Positions 17,501 through 25,147 of a stretch of 64,000 nt of DNA are shown in pieces; the stretch's first letter is position 1; each line of letters starts with the position of its first letter. Source of the DNA: Bacillota bacterium (GTDB lineage Bacteria > Bacillota > Clostridia > Peptostreptococcales > Anaerovoracaceae); assembly GCA_017522185.1 (NCBI GenBank), contig JAFWZZ010000029.1, forward strand, positions 186,001-250,000, read 5' to 3'. The position numbers and the translations under genes are program-made. The notes beneath the pieces were generated by a model, which searched no databases, had not been told where the DNA came from, and worked only from the letters and a program-made list of their open reading frames with translations.

Positions 17501-17698
17501 TTAAAACGTATCTCTGATGGTATTGGCCATACGACCCATGTCGTGGCGGACATCATTCATGTCCTCCATGGTGCGTCTGGCATCCCGGGTAATCTTCTGT
17601 TTGTCTGTCGGCGACATCCACCTGTACGCGCAGTATCCGGCAGTGCCGGCTGCCGCGATCATCAGGGCTTCTCTCGCCATTTTTGTCATCATACTCAT
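17501..17698 (-). CDS. Small hypothetical protein with one membrane segment
   Basis: A 65-residue protein, not recognised. It begins MSMMTKMAREALMIAAAGTA, has one short hydrophobic stretch (about residues 9-24) and then a charged helical tail rich in Arg, Asp and Met. That layout, a single N-terminal membrane anchor with a charged cytoplasmic tail, is seen in YtxH-like small proteins, but I cannot assign the family. A GGAG site precedes ATG 17698 by 9 bases (GTG 17701 is an alternative). It follows mnmA by about 50 bases, and a strong terminator follows, which supports it being the real last gene of that operon. Confidence 0.6.
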   Translation of the reverse strand: MSMMTKMAREALMIAAAGTAGYCAYRWMSPTDKQKITRDARRTMEDMNDVRHDMGRMANTIRDTF

Positions 17699-17748
17699 CA
17701 CATACCACTCCTTTCTTTTTAGGATTAGTATGTGCAGAGTGCGGTGAT

Positions 17749-18801
17749 TTAATCGATGATGCCTCCACCGATGACTACATCATTCTGGTAAAAGACAATG
17801 GACTGCCCCGGTGTGGCTGCACGCTGCGGTTCCTCAAACACCGCCAGGAGCCTACCGTCTTCCTGCTGCTTCAGTACAGCTTTCGAAGGTTTCGCAGCAT
17901 AACGGATTTTTGCCAGAACGGTAATGTCTTCTGCCAAAGCTACAGCACTGTCTTTGACAAAAAAGTTATCTCTGGAATATACTTCCGTCTTGAAGAGGTC
18001 TGCGTTGTCGCCCAATACCACATCGCCGGTTTCCGCATCCATCTTTGTAACAAAGGCCGGTTTACCAAGAGCAATACCCAGGCCCTTTCTCTGACCGATG
18101 GTGTAGTTAACAAGGCCCTTGTGTTTCCCCAGAATATTCCCCTCTGCGTCCACAAAATTGCCCATTTTAGGTGCGAAACCGCGTCTTTTGATAAACTCCC
18201 CATGGTTTTCTATTCTGTCATCGATGAAGCAGATTTCCTGGCTGTCAGCGTTGTCCGCATTAGGAAGCTGCGCCTCGCGGGCCATCTGCCGTGTCACTTC
18301 CTTATCCTGGATTTCTCCCAGCGGGAACAGGAGACGGCTGAGCACGTCCTGTCCCAGGCGGTACAGCATATAGGACTGGTCCTTCTTTTCGTTGCTGCCC
18401 TTTTCCACGTAGAAAGCGCCTTCGATTTCTCGGATTTTCGCGTAATGACCGGTTGCAATATAGTAGGCACCGACTTCGTTTGCAACGTCGATGAGCTGCT
18501 TGAATTTCACTGTCGGATTACAGAGTGTACACGGATTCGGCGTTCTGCCACAGGAATACTCCTGACAGAAGTTATCGATAACGATGCGGGCAAAATCATC
18601 AGATACATCCTTTGCGATAAAAGGAATCTCCAGCCGTTTCGCCAGGTCTTCTGCTGCGGCACGGCCATCTTCGTTGTTTCCCAATACATCAAAATAGAAG
18701 CCGATGACCTCCAGGCCCTTTTCTTTTAACAACAAAGCAGCGGATGTGCTGTCCACTCCGCCGCTTAAGCCTAATACAACTTTAGTCTTCGATAATGTCA
18801 T
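17749..18801 (-). CDS. mnmA: tRNA-specific 2-thiouridylase
   Basis: Inserts sulfur at position 2 of the wobble uridine of tRNA Lys, Glu and Gln, using ATP and persulfide sulfur from a cysteine desulfurase. The PP-loop VVLGLSGGVDST lies at the N-terminus; the first catalytic Cys is in CGRTPNPCTLCN near residue 100, and the second in DSQEICFIDD near 195. ATG 18801 gives about 350 residues, the usual size; longer in-frame starts up to 18834 lie inside iscU. It overlaps the iscU end by 20 bases and is thus coupled to the genes that deliver its sulfur. Confidence 0.95.
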   Translation of the reverse strand: MTLSKTKVVLGLSGGVDSTSAALLLKEKGLEVIGFYFDVLGNNEDGRAAAEDLAKRLEIPFIAKDVSDDFARIVIDNFCQEYSCGRTPNPCTLCNPTVKFKQLIDVANEVGAYYIATGHYAKIREIEGAFYVEKGSNEKKDQSYMLYRLGQDVLSRLLFPLGEIQDKEVTRQMAREAQLPNADNADSQEICFIDDRIENHGEFIKRRGFAPKMGNFVDAEGNILGKHKGLVNYTIGQRKGLGIALGKPAFVTKMDAETGDVVLGDNADLFKTEVYSRDNFFVKDSAVALAEDITVLAKIRYAAKPSKAVLKQQEDGRLLAVFEEPQRAATPGQSIVFYQNDVVIGGGIID

Positions 18802-19231
18802 GATCGTGTTCATCCTCTTCTGCATTTGGATCAAAACCTTCTAATCCGGCATAGGTCTTTCCGTTCTTCTGTGCATAGTCATAGATCGCGGATTTGATTG
18901 CGTGGTCTGCCAGAACGGAACAGTGCACCTTCACCGGCGGCAGGCCGCCCAGCTCGTCGATGATTTCTTTGTTACTGATGGCCAGCGCTTCGTCAATGGT
19001 TTTGCCGACAATCATAGATGTAGCCATACTGGAAGATGCGATGGCGCTGCCACAGCCGAAAGTCTTGAACTTCGCGTCTGTGATGATGTCATTTTCTACC
19101 TGAATCTGAATCTGCATCATATCGCCGCATACTGGGCTGCCGTATGTGCCGGTTCCATCAGGATTCTCTAATTCTCCTACATTTCTCGGATTCATGAAAT
19201 GTTCCATTACTGTATCGTTATATAGTGCCAT
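18782..19231 (-). CDS. iscU: Iron-sulfur cluster scaffold, IscU/NifU N-terminal type
   Basis: Scaffold on which Fe-S clusters are built with sulfur from IscS. From ATG 19231 (149 residues; an upstream TTG is less likely because it abuts the ribosome site) the protein begins MALYNDTVMEHFMNPRNVGE. The three cluster Cys are at 35 (SPVCGD), 60 (TFGCGSAIASSS) and 104 (KVHCSVLADHA). The C-terminus ends in an acidic and His-containing tail (EEDEHDHDIIED). It starts 5 bases after the iscS stop and its end overlaps mnmA. Confidence 0.95.
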   Translation of the reverse strand: MALYNDTVMEHFMNPRNVGELENPDGTGTYGSPVCGDMMQIQIQVENDIITDAKFKTFGCGSAIASSSMATSMIVGKTIDEALAISNKEIIDELGGLPPVKVHCSVLADHAIKSAIYDYAQKNGKTYAGLEGFDPNAEEDEHDHDIIED

Positions 19232-19236
19232 ATGTT

Positions 19237-20406
19237 TTACCAACCTTTCTCACTGTTTACAGGAGATAATAATCTCAATTTTTCTACGATTTCTTTTAAT
19301 ACATCTACGGTGTAATCGATGTCTTCTTTTGTCGTAAAGTCTCCAACGGTGAATCTTACCGTACCGTGAATCATCTCAACAGGAACGCCAAGGGCATCCA
19401 GCACGTGAGACGGTTTCAGAGACTTTGAGGAGCAGGCAGACCCGGTGGATACGGAAACACCTTTGTAATCCAGCAGTAACAGGATGGATTCTCCTTCGAT
19501 GTACTTGAAGGTGATGTTTGCGTTGCCCGGATGTCTCGCTTCCATGGTCCCGTTGACAAAAGTATCCGGAATTTCTCCGGTAATTCTCTCTACCAGATAG
19601 TCTCTTAATTCTCTGCAGTGTTCGATATGACTGTCCAGGTTTTCCTGTGCCAGCTCCGCTGCCTTACCAAAACCGACGATGCTCGGCAGGTTTTCCGTGC
19701 CTGCTCGTCTGCCCATTTCCTGGCCGCCTCCGTGAATAAAGTTCGGCAGTCTCAAGCCTTTTCTCATATACAGCGCACCGATACCCTTCGGACCGTAAAT
19801 CTTATGTGCTGACATGGACAAGAGATCCACGCCTAAGTCTTTCACGTCAATTGGCACGTTGGCCAGGGCCTGTACCGCATCTGTATGGAATAAAATCTTG
19901 TGTTTCTTTGCTATCTGCACCAGTTCTTTGATCGGTTCGATGGTACCAATTTCGTTGTTGACCATCATCACACTGATCAGGATGGTGTCGTCTGTGATTG
20001 CGGCTTCTAAAGCTTCCGGTTTCACCATACCGTCAGATTCCACGTCCAGATAGGTCACCTTGTAACCCTTCTTTTCGAGAAACTCACAGGAATGAAGCAT
20101 AGCGTGATGCTCAATCTTTGTGGTGATGATGTGATTTCCTTTATCTTTCAAAGCCTCTGCCGCACCGAATACCGCCCAGTTGTCAGATTCGCTTCCGCAA
20201 CCTGTAAAAAAGATTTCCTTCGGTGTCGCACCTATCAGGTTTGCAACCTGCTCTCTGGCTTTATCTACAGCTTCCTTGGATTCCAGTCCTTTCGTATACA
20301 GGCTGGAAGGATTTCCGAAATTTTCGGTAAAATAAGGCAGCATTTCTTTTAAGACTTCTTCTTTGACCGGTGTCGTAGCAGAATAATCTAAATATACCTG
20401 TCTCAT
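19237..20406 (-). CDS. iscS: Cysteine desulfurase, IscS/NifS type
   Basis: PLP enzyme that takes sulfur from cysteine and passes it to IscU and MnmA. The 389 residues begin with YLDYSATTPVKEEVL; the PLP Lys is at 202 (SAHKIYGPKG) and the active-site Cys at 325 in SVSTGSACSSKSLKPSHVL, a long-loop (group I) arrangement. It is the first gene of the iscS-iscU-mnmA operon. An IscR regulator, often found just upstream in Clostridia, is absent here. Confidence 0.96.
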   Translation of the reverse strand: MRQVYLDYSATTPVKEEVLKEMLPYFTENFGNPSSLYTKGLESKEAVDKAREQVANLIGATPKEIFFTGCGSESDNWAVFGAAEALKDKGNHIITTKIEHHAMLHSCEFLEKKGYKVTYLDVESDGMVKPEALEAAITDDTILISVMMVNNEIGTIEPIKELVQIAKKHKILFHTDAVQALANVPIDVKDLGVDLLSMSAHKIYGPKGIGALYMRKGLRLPNFIHGGGQEMGRRAGTENLPSIVGFGKAAELAQENLDSHIEHCRELRDYLVERITGEIPDTFVNGTMEARHPGNANITFKYIEGESILLLLDYKGVSVSTGSACSSKSLKPSHVLDALGVPVEMIHGTVRFTVGDFTTKEDIDYTVDVLKEIVEKLRLLSPVNSEKGW

Positions 20407-20443
20407 ATATCTGCTTCCTTTCCAATAATATTATCTACATCTA

Positions 20444-20449
20444 AATATA
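20444..20449 (-). promoter_or_regulatory. Extended -10 element before iscS
   Basis: TGGTATATT on the minus strand, about 40 bases before the iscS ATG; no good -35 hexamer at 17 bases. Tentative promoter. Confidence 0.35.
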
Positions 20450-20498
20450 CCATAATTCATTGAAAAATAAACAGAAACTACACCAAAAGTTGTATTTT

Positions 20499-20942
20499 TC
20501 ATAATTTTTTCAGCTGGGTCAGTTTTGTACCCTGCTCATCGCTTTCTGCAGTAAAATAGTAGGTTTCCTCCGTCTCCCAGTATCCCTCCAGACCGCGCAT
20601 GACCCAGTGGACCACGGCTTCGCCTTTGATGATTCCATAGCTTGTCCGGTGGCAGTTTTTGACCTGAATGTCGAAGTCCGTTATCTGATCCACCTCCGTC
20701 TTTGCAAAACCTTCCAGCAGCGATACGTCTTCATCAAAGAGACCGCCAGACGTTACTTTCGCCATGTTGTTTCTGGCATCATCAAAGGTCATCTTACCGC
20801 CATAATAGTAGCTCAGGATGCTGACCCGTGTCTCCAGTAAATCGGTGATGATTGCTTTGTCGTCATCGGGCGCGCCGCTTGCCGCCGCTGTCAAAATAAT
20901 GAGCAGCAGTGCGCAAAGCTGTATCAAAAACAGTTTCTTCAT
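20499..20942 (-). CDS. Hypothetical exported protein
   Basis: Not recognised. From ATG 20942, 5 bases after a GGGGG ribosome site, the 147-residue protein begins with a clear signal peptide or anchor (MKKLFLIQLCALLLIILTAA) and then a soluble domain of about 120 residues with a Tyr/Trp-rich second half (YWETEETYYFTAES). The end of the domain looks like a small alpha/beta fold of mixed strands, but no motif is evident. It lies alone between a terminator on its upstream side and the iscS promoter region; a possible promoter (TTTACA 20995-21000, 16 bases, TATATT 20973-20978) overlaps that terminator. Confidence 0.65.
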   Translation of the reverse strand: MKKLFLIQLCALLLIILTAAASGAPDDDKAIITDLLETRVSILSYYYGGKMTFDDARNNMAKVTSGGLFDEDVSLLEGFAKTEVDQITDFDIQVKNCHRTSYGIIKGEAVVHWVMRGLEGYWETEETYYFTAESDEQGTKLTQLKKL

Positions 20943-20979
20943 GATATCCCCCTTTTCCCCTGGGGTTATCATAATATAC

Positions 20980-21014
20980 AAAGAGAGCAGAATTTGTAAA
21001 ACTCTGCTCTCTTT
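20980..21014 (-). terminator. Terminator after the UPF0291 gene
   Basis: Perfect 12-bp stem AAAGAGAGCAGA/TCTGCTCTCTTT with an 11-base loop, 10 bases after the stop at 21024; the 3' arm ends in TTT followed by GTATATT. Confidence 0.8.
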
Positions 21015-21023
21015 CCATCTTTC

Positions 21024-21221
21024 TTATTTCTGATCGCCGTCAACGATTTCGATATTCTCCAGTGTCGCTCTCATGTTTCTCTTGAAAGCGTCGATATATG
21101 CTCTTCTCAAAACCTGCTGTTCTTCCTTCTCTGCATCGGTCAGACCTTCTGCAGTCTTGGATTTTCTAGCCAGCACGTTAATGCGGTCGATCATTTCCTG
21201 TGTAATCATGATATCTGTCAT
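21024..21221 (-). CDS. UPF0291/DUF896 family protein (YnzC-like)
   Basis: A 65-residue helical protein. ITQEMIDRINVLARKSKTAEG, then LTDAEKEEQQVLRRAYIDAF and NMRATLENIEIVDG, is the UPF0291 pattern almost end to end. The Bacillus member YnzC is a small two-helix protein of unknown biochemical role linked to the SOS region. ATG 21221 has a GGAG site eight bases upstream. It has its own promoter and terminator, so it is a single-gene unit downstream of spo0A. Confidence 0.9.
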   Translation of the reverse strand: MTDIMITQEMIDRINVLARKSKTAEGLTDAEKEEQQVLRRAYIDAFKRNMRATLENIEIVDGDQK

Positions 21222-21253
21222 TCTGTTCTCCTATCTAACATAGCATCTTGACT

Positions 21254-21282
21254 ATAATACCATGATTGGACACCTGTTTCAA
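21254..21282 (-). promoter_or_regulatory. Promoter of the UPF0291 gene
   Basis: TTGAAA (21277-21282), 17 bases, TATTAT (21254-21259) with an extended TGG, on the minus strand, about 15 bases after the spo0A stop. Confidence 0.65.
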
Positions 21283-21296
21283 GTTATTTCATTTCT

Positions 21297-22106
21297 CTAT
21301 CCTACCTTCCGTTCCAGCCTCAGCTTGTCTGCGATGATGGCAATGAATTCGGAATTAGTGGGCTTACCCTTGTCATGCTGTACGGTATAACCAAACAGGG
21401 AATCGATGGTTTCGATTCTGCCGCGGTTCCAGGCCACTTCGATTGCATGACGAATGGCCCGCTCCACCCGGCTTGGTGTGGTGTTGTTTTTTTCTGCGAT
21501 CATGGGATACAGTTCCTTTGTGACCGCACTTAAAATGTCTCTGTCATCTACCACGATGGAAATGGCATCGCGGATATATTGGTAACCTTTGATGTGTGCC
21601 GGTACGCCGATTTCGTGTATCAGATTGGTAATTTCAATCTCCAGATCGTTCTCGTATGTAAATTCCTTGCGCAGGCTGGCATGACGCAGCTTGTACTGCT
21701 GTTCCTCTCTTTTGATGCTTGCGAATTCTCTCTTCGCCAGCTGACGAATCCGCTTCTCCAGGATTTGGATATTCAGCGGCTTCACCAGGAAATAGGAAAC
21801 GCCCAGATTCACCGCTCTTTGTATCACCGTGTCCTGTCCAAAAGCGGAAACCATGATGACATGGGGATAAGACGCCAGCTCCATATCGTGGTTCATGGCT
21901 TCCAGCACACCCATACCGTCCACATGTGGCAGGACGGAATCCAGTATGAGTACATCTACCTCCGTATTGCGAATCAGTTCGATGGCTTTGATTCCATCCT
22001 CTGCAATAAACTTCACCTCGATATCGTCGCATGCATCAAAATTCCGCTTCAGCACCTCGCACAAGTCTTTGTTGTCATCTACAATCCCCAATCTTATCTT
22101 TTCCAT
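21297..22106 (-). CDS. spo0A: Stage 0 sporulation response regulator Spo0A
   Basis: Master transcription factor for entry into sporulation. The receiver domain (about residues 1-125) has the acidic pair D10/D11, the phosphoryl-accepting D56 ([13 protein letters not shown]) and the conserved Lys in FLVKPLN near 109. The C-terminal DNA-binding domain carries the diagnostic block [20 protein letters not shown] near residue 215. At 269 residues it is full length. ATG 22106 has a GGAGGAG site. It follows spoIVB, the conserved gene pair of spore formers. Confidence 0.98.
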   Translation of the reverse strand: MEKIRLGIVDDNKDLCEVLKRNFDACDDIEVKFIAEDGIKAIELIRNTEVDVLILDSVLPHVDGMGVLEAMNHDMELASYPHVIMVSAFGQDTVIQRAVNLGVSYFLVKPLNIQILEKRIRQLAKREFASIKREEQQYKLRHASLRKEFTYENDLEIEITNLIHEIGVPAHIKGYQYIRDAISIVVDDRDILSAVTKELYPMIAEKNNTTPSRVERAIRHAIEVAWNRGRIETIDSLFGYTVQHDKGKPTNSEFIAIIADKLRLERKVG

Positions 22107-22140
22107 CAGATTGCTCCTCCTTTGTCGTAAATATGATAAT

Positions 22141-22169
22141 ATTTTACAGCATTGGACGGCAGCTGTCGG
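22141..22169 (-). promoter_or_regulatory. Possible promoter of spo0A
   Basis: CCGACA (22164-22169), 17 bases, TAAAAT (22141-22146) on the minus strand in the 84-base gap after spoIVB. Moderate match; a sigma-H promoter was not found. Confidence 0.45.
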
Positions 22170-22190
22170 TTCGCCATATGGAACATTTTG

Positions 22191-23246
22191 TTAGTGATTG
22201 GTAACATCTGCTGCCTCCAGCATCTCTTCAATCAGAATTCCGTATCCCCGCGTTGGATCATTCACAAGGACATGAGTCACAGCTCCAACGATTTTTCCAT
22301 CCTGAATGATTGGTGAGCCGCTCATTCCTTGCACGATGCCGCCGCAGTTCTCCAGAAGCCTTTGGTCTGTAACTTTTAACTTCAGATTCCTGCTGTTCGA
22401 AAGCACCGATTGGCTTACTTTGGTAATCTCAATGGAGAAAGTCTCCACCTGTGTTCCGTCGATGGTTGTCAGGATAACCGCATTTCCTTCCTTAATAGTT
22501 TTTGCAGTTCCGACAGGCAGCGGCTGGTGATTCGCAAAAACACTTTCATCAGATACAGTTCCATACACCCCTGCATCCGTGTTTTTGATAATGTCACCAA
22601 TAGGTGTTTCAAAGTTGTAGATTCTTCCGCTTAAAGAGCCTGGTGAACCTGCACGACCCTGGTTCACCTGCTCAACCCTGGTATGCAGCAGCTTTCCTTT
22701 TTTTGTTTCCAAGAGCGTTCCCGTCTCAGGTTCATAGATGCCGTGACCCAGTGCCGCAAAGTTGCTTGTTTCCGGATCAAAAAAAGTTAAAGTCCCGATG
22801 CCTGCGATTTTCTCTTTGATCCAAAGTCCCAGCTTATAGGTCTGACTATCCGCATCAAAGTACGGAGTTACCTGAAACTGCAACCGTTTCTGATTGCGGA
22901 CAACTGTCAGTTCCACGGGTTCTCCGCTGTCTCCCACAATACCCATGACATCTTCCGGTCCGCTTACATCGTTGTCGTTAACTTTTACAATCATGTCCCC
23001 GATTTCAGGACCTGATTCCTGTTCGACACCTACGATTAAAGCGCCCTTCACATCCATCTGCATACCGACGGAGAATCCTCCCGGAATCAATGTCTTCTGC
23101 GAGACAATTTCAGTATTCGTCTTCTCCGCCGGTTCTGTCAGTTCCGCCGGCAACAGAAAACCAAGTAATGCCGCAAACAGAATCACGATGTAGAATATAA
23201 CAATGCTCTTTACGATCCTTCTTCTCATATCAACTTTAACTTTCAT
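22191..23246 (-). CDS. spoIVB: SpoIVB serine peptidase (S55 family)
   Basis: Forespore-made signalling protease that, in Bacillus, crosses into the space between the membranes and triggers pro-sigma-K activation by cleaving SpoIVFA. The 351 residues show an N-terminal membrane anchor (about 11-33), a PDZ domain (about 55-125) and the S55 peptidase with H168 (ALGHGI), D294 and S309 (GIVQGMSGSPI); the Asp-Ser spacing of 15 equals that of Bacillus SpoIVB. The start at 23246 has only a weak ribosome site and lies 8 bases from the stop of the BofC-like gene, so coupling is likely. spo0A follows. Confidence 0.97.
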   Translation of the reverse strand: MKVKVDMRRRIVKSIVIFYIVILFAALLGFLLPAELTEPAEKTNTEIVSQKTLIPGGFSVGMQMDVKGALIVGVEQESGPEIGDMIVKVNDNDVSGPEDVMGIVGDSGEPVELTVVRNQKRLQFQVTPYFDADSQTYKLGLWIKEKIAGIGTLTFFDPETSNFAALGHGIYEPETGTLLETKKGKLLHTRVEQVNQGRAGSPGSLSGRIYNFETPIGDIIKNTDAGVYGTVSDESVFANHQPLPVGTAKTIKEGNAVILTTIDGTQVETFSIEITKVSQSVLSNSRNLKLKVTDQRLLENCGGIVQGMSGSPIIQDGKIVGAVTHVLVNDPTRGYGILIEEMLEAADVTNH

Positions 23247-23676
23247 AATCCATCAAAAGCCGGTTCAGCGCATCCCTGTTCTCAACCTGTATCCCATCCC
23301 GAAACTGCTTCTGGTCTTCAGGCGACAACGTCTCGTAAACAATATCTGTCTCTTCCAGTTCCGTCAGTTCTCCCTGCTGGTCGGAAAAATAGATGCGTAT
23401 TATATCGTTATCATATTTCAAGAGATAATATGTCTGTTTTTTGGCAGCAGGCGCAGAATCATCATCGTCATCGTTTTCTTCTATATGATTATCTTCTTCC
23501 ATCGTTTCTGTATGTTCCTGCGCTGCTACAGGTTCACTAACATTGTTTTCGCTATAAGTTTTGTCCCTAAAACTGCCCAAATAACCCAGCAAAGCCACAA
23601 GCGCAAGTATTGCTACTGCCGTAAGCACACATGCCCAGACCATATTCTTATATTTCTTTCTTCTTTGACTAAACAT
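23236..23676 (-). CDS. Membrane protein with BofC C-terminal-like domain
   Basis: A 146-residue protein with a basic N-terminus, one membrane helix (about residues 12-34), a low-complexity acidic linker (a run of Glu/Asp near 75-95) and a C-terminal domain: YYLLKYDNDIIRIYF, then ETDIVYETLSPEDQKQFRDG and RDALNRLLMDYES. The order (YxLKxYxxxI, D-x-x-x-x-TLPxxDQ, GI, LxxLLxDYES) matches the C-terminal domain of BofC, which in Bacillus inhibits SpoIVB. It overlaps the start of spoIVB by 11 bases, supporting the same role. The match is by eye. ATG 23676 has a GAGGTG site six bases upstream. Confidence 0.7.
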   Translation of the reverse strand: MFSQRRKKYKNMVWACVLTAVAILALVALLGYLGSFRDKTYSENNVSEPVAAQEHTETMEEDNHIEENDDDDDSAPAAKKQTYYLLKYDNDIIRIYFSDQQGELTELEETDIVYETLSPEDQKQFRDGIQVENRDALNRLLMDYES

Positions 23677-23729
23677 TACAATCACCTCGAAGGTAGTGTT
23701 TCCAGTTCAGAGAAGAATATGCAAGACGA

Positions 23730-24395
23730 TTACACGCTAATTTTATCCTTCATTTTCTCAAAAATCTTATCTCCGATTCCGCTCACATTCTTTATATCCT
23801 CGATGCTTTGAAATCTTCCATTGGACTCACGATACTGAATGATTTTTTCTGCTGTTGCAGGACCGACGCCCGGGATTTCCTGCAAAGCCATACTGTCGGC
23901 CTGATTGATGTTGATTTTACCGTTAGAAGTGGCGGCTCCCATCGAAACTCCTGCTTTGTCTTCACCACCTGTAATCTTTGACGGAACCAGAATCTTCTGC
24001 CCATCCGTAACCAGTTCTGCCTGATTGATGGCGTCGATGTCCGCCTCTTTGGTCAGCCCTCCTGCCTCTTCGATGACCTGATGGAGTCTGGTCCCGTCCG
24101 AAACCTCATAAACACCAGGTTTTTTGACACACCCGCTGATATCGACCACAAGACTCACAGCCGGTGTTTGCACAGGCTCACTCGTGCCTGCTTCTGTCGA
24201 TGGCTGACTATCAGCCGACCATTCTGTCTGTGTTTTCCCGTTTTGTTCCACTACAATCTCCTCATTTTCGCCATTTCCTCCAAAAAGCAAAAGTGCGGTA
24301 ATCACCACAATGGCGATTACCGCTATTCTTACTTGCTTTTCGTATGTCTGGTAAAACTTCCTGCACCTTCTCAGTGCGCTTTCCAGTTTTTTCAT
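23730..24395 (-). CDS. comEA: Competence protein ComEA, DNA-binding helix-hairpin-helix
   Basis: Membrane-anchored DNA receptor of the uptake machinery, or at least a ComEA-family protein. Order: N-terminal membrane helix (about 22-40), a Ser/Thr/Glu-rich linker, an SLBB domain (VDISGCVKKPGVYEVSDGTRLHQ near 83-106, given in part) and a double helix-hairpin-helix end (ININQADSMALQEIPGVGPA and IKNVSGIGDKIFEKMK). 221 residues is normal. ATG 24395 has an AAGGAG site, and a strong promoter lies just upstream. comEC is not adjacent. It may be transcribed on into the BofC-like gene and spoIVB (44-base gap). Confidence 0.92.
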   Translation of the reverse strand: MKKLESALRRCRKFYQTYEKQVRIAVIAIVVITALLLFGGNGENEEIVVEQNGKTQTEWSADSQPSTEAGTSEPVQTPAVSLVVDISGCVKKPGVYEVSDGTRLHQVIEEAGGLTKEADIDAINQAELVTDGQKILVPSKITGGEDKAGVSMGAATSNGKININQADSMALQEIPGVGPATAEKIIQYRESNGRFQSIEDIKNVSGIGDKIFEKMKDKISV

Positions 24396-24427
24396 ACATA
24401 ACTCTCCTTGTCTATAGAATTACCACA

Positions 24428-24456
24428 ATTTTACAGCCATTCTAATGACAAGTCAA
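24428..24456 (-). promoter_or_regulatory. Promoter of comEA
   Basis: TTGACT (24451-24456), 17 bases, TAAAAT (24428-24433) on the minus strand, beginning directly after the stop of the preceding gene. Confidence 0.7.
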
Positions 24457-24457
24457 G

Positions 24458-25147
24458 TTAGAATTGTAATTTTATTCCAGCTTTTTTCTCGAACATGATT
24501 TCAAGACGTTCCACTTCGATATCGTATCTGTCGATTGGAAGCTCCGCAAACTTCACAAAAGAAGCGATGACCTGTTCCGGACTCAGGTTGGAGATACTGC
24601 CGCAGTCCAGATTCATCATCAGTGTAAGCCTTTCCCCTTCACCGACAGCAATCTTACGGATTTTTCCGCGAATGTCTACCGTTGCCATCTTCTTGGTCTT
24701 CTTCTGGCGCTTTTCTGCAAGGATTTCGTCCTGTGCAAGATAATCCGCAACGATTTTATCAAAATCCGCAGATGATGCATCTACTGGGAATACCACTTTG
24801 TACAGTGCTTCGTCCACGACGCCTGCCAGAGACTTCGCGCTCACATTCAGCGGTGCAGCGGCCAGGATTTCAATGCCCATCGGCATCATGGCTGCCAGCT
24901 TCTCCTTCAGGTCAGCTGTGCTCTGGGACTCCATGGTTTCGAATTCCAGCAGTTCGCAGCGGCTGGTGTAGCCCAGGGACAAAGGCTGTGCAAAACCCAT
25001 CTTCGGATGAGGGTTAAATCCCTGGGAATGGGCCAGTCTGATGCCGCACTTCTTGAACGCGCGCTTAAACAGACGCAGCATATCTAAATGGGAAGTATAT
25101 TTGATGTAGCCTTCTTTGGCAAATTTGATCACATATTTATTGCTCAT
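24458..25147 (-). CDS. TIGR03936 family radical SAM-associated protein (DUF2344)
   Basis: Function unknown; always found next to, or fused with, the radical SAM protein encoded just upstream. The N-terminus KYVIKFAKEGYIKYTSHLD, then FKRAFKKCGIRLAHSQGFNPHPKMGFAQPLSLG (seen here as LAHSQGFNPHPKM), is characteristic. The frame opens at 25204, but ATG 25147 has GGAGG five bases upstream and begins the conserved domain, giving 229 residues. It overlaps the partner gene by 11 bases. Confidence 0.9.
   Translation of the reverse strand: MSNKYVIKFAKEGYIKYTSHLDMLRLFKRAFKKCGIRLAHSQGFNPHPKMGFAQPLSLGYTSRCELLEFETMESQSTADLKEKLAAMMPMGIEILAAAPLNVSAKSLAGVVDEALYKVVFPVDASSADFDKIVADYLAQDEILAEKRQKKTKKMATVDIRGKIRKIAVGEGERLTLMMNLDCGSISNLSPEQVIASFVKFAELPIDRYDIEVERLEIMFEKKAGIKLQF

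Noticed and set aside
17683..18729. Long plus-strand open frame opposite mnmA
   Set aside because: Antisense shadow of a well-supported gene; no motif or start signal.
22115..22128. TTTGTCGTAA as a Spo0A (0A) box before spo0A
   Set aside because: One mismatch in a short motif and it overlaps the ribosome site region; too weak alone.
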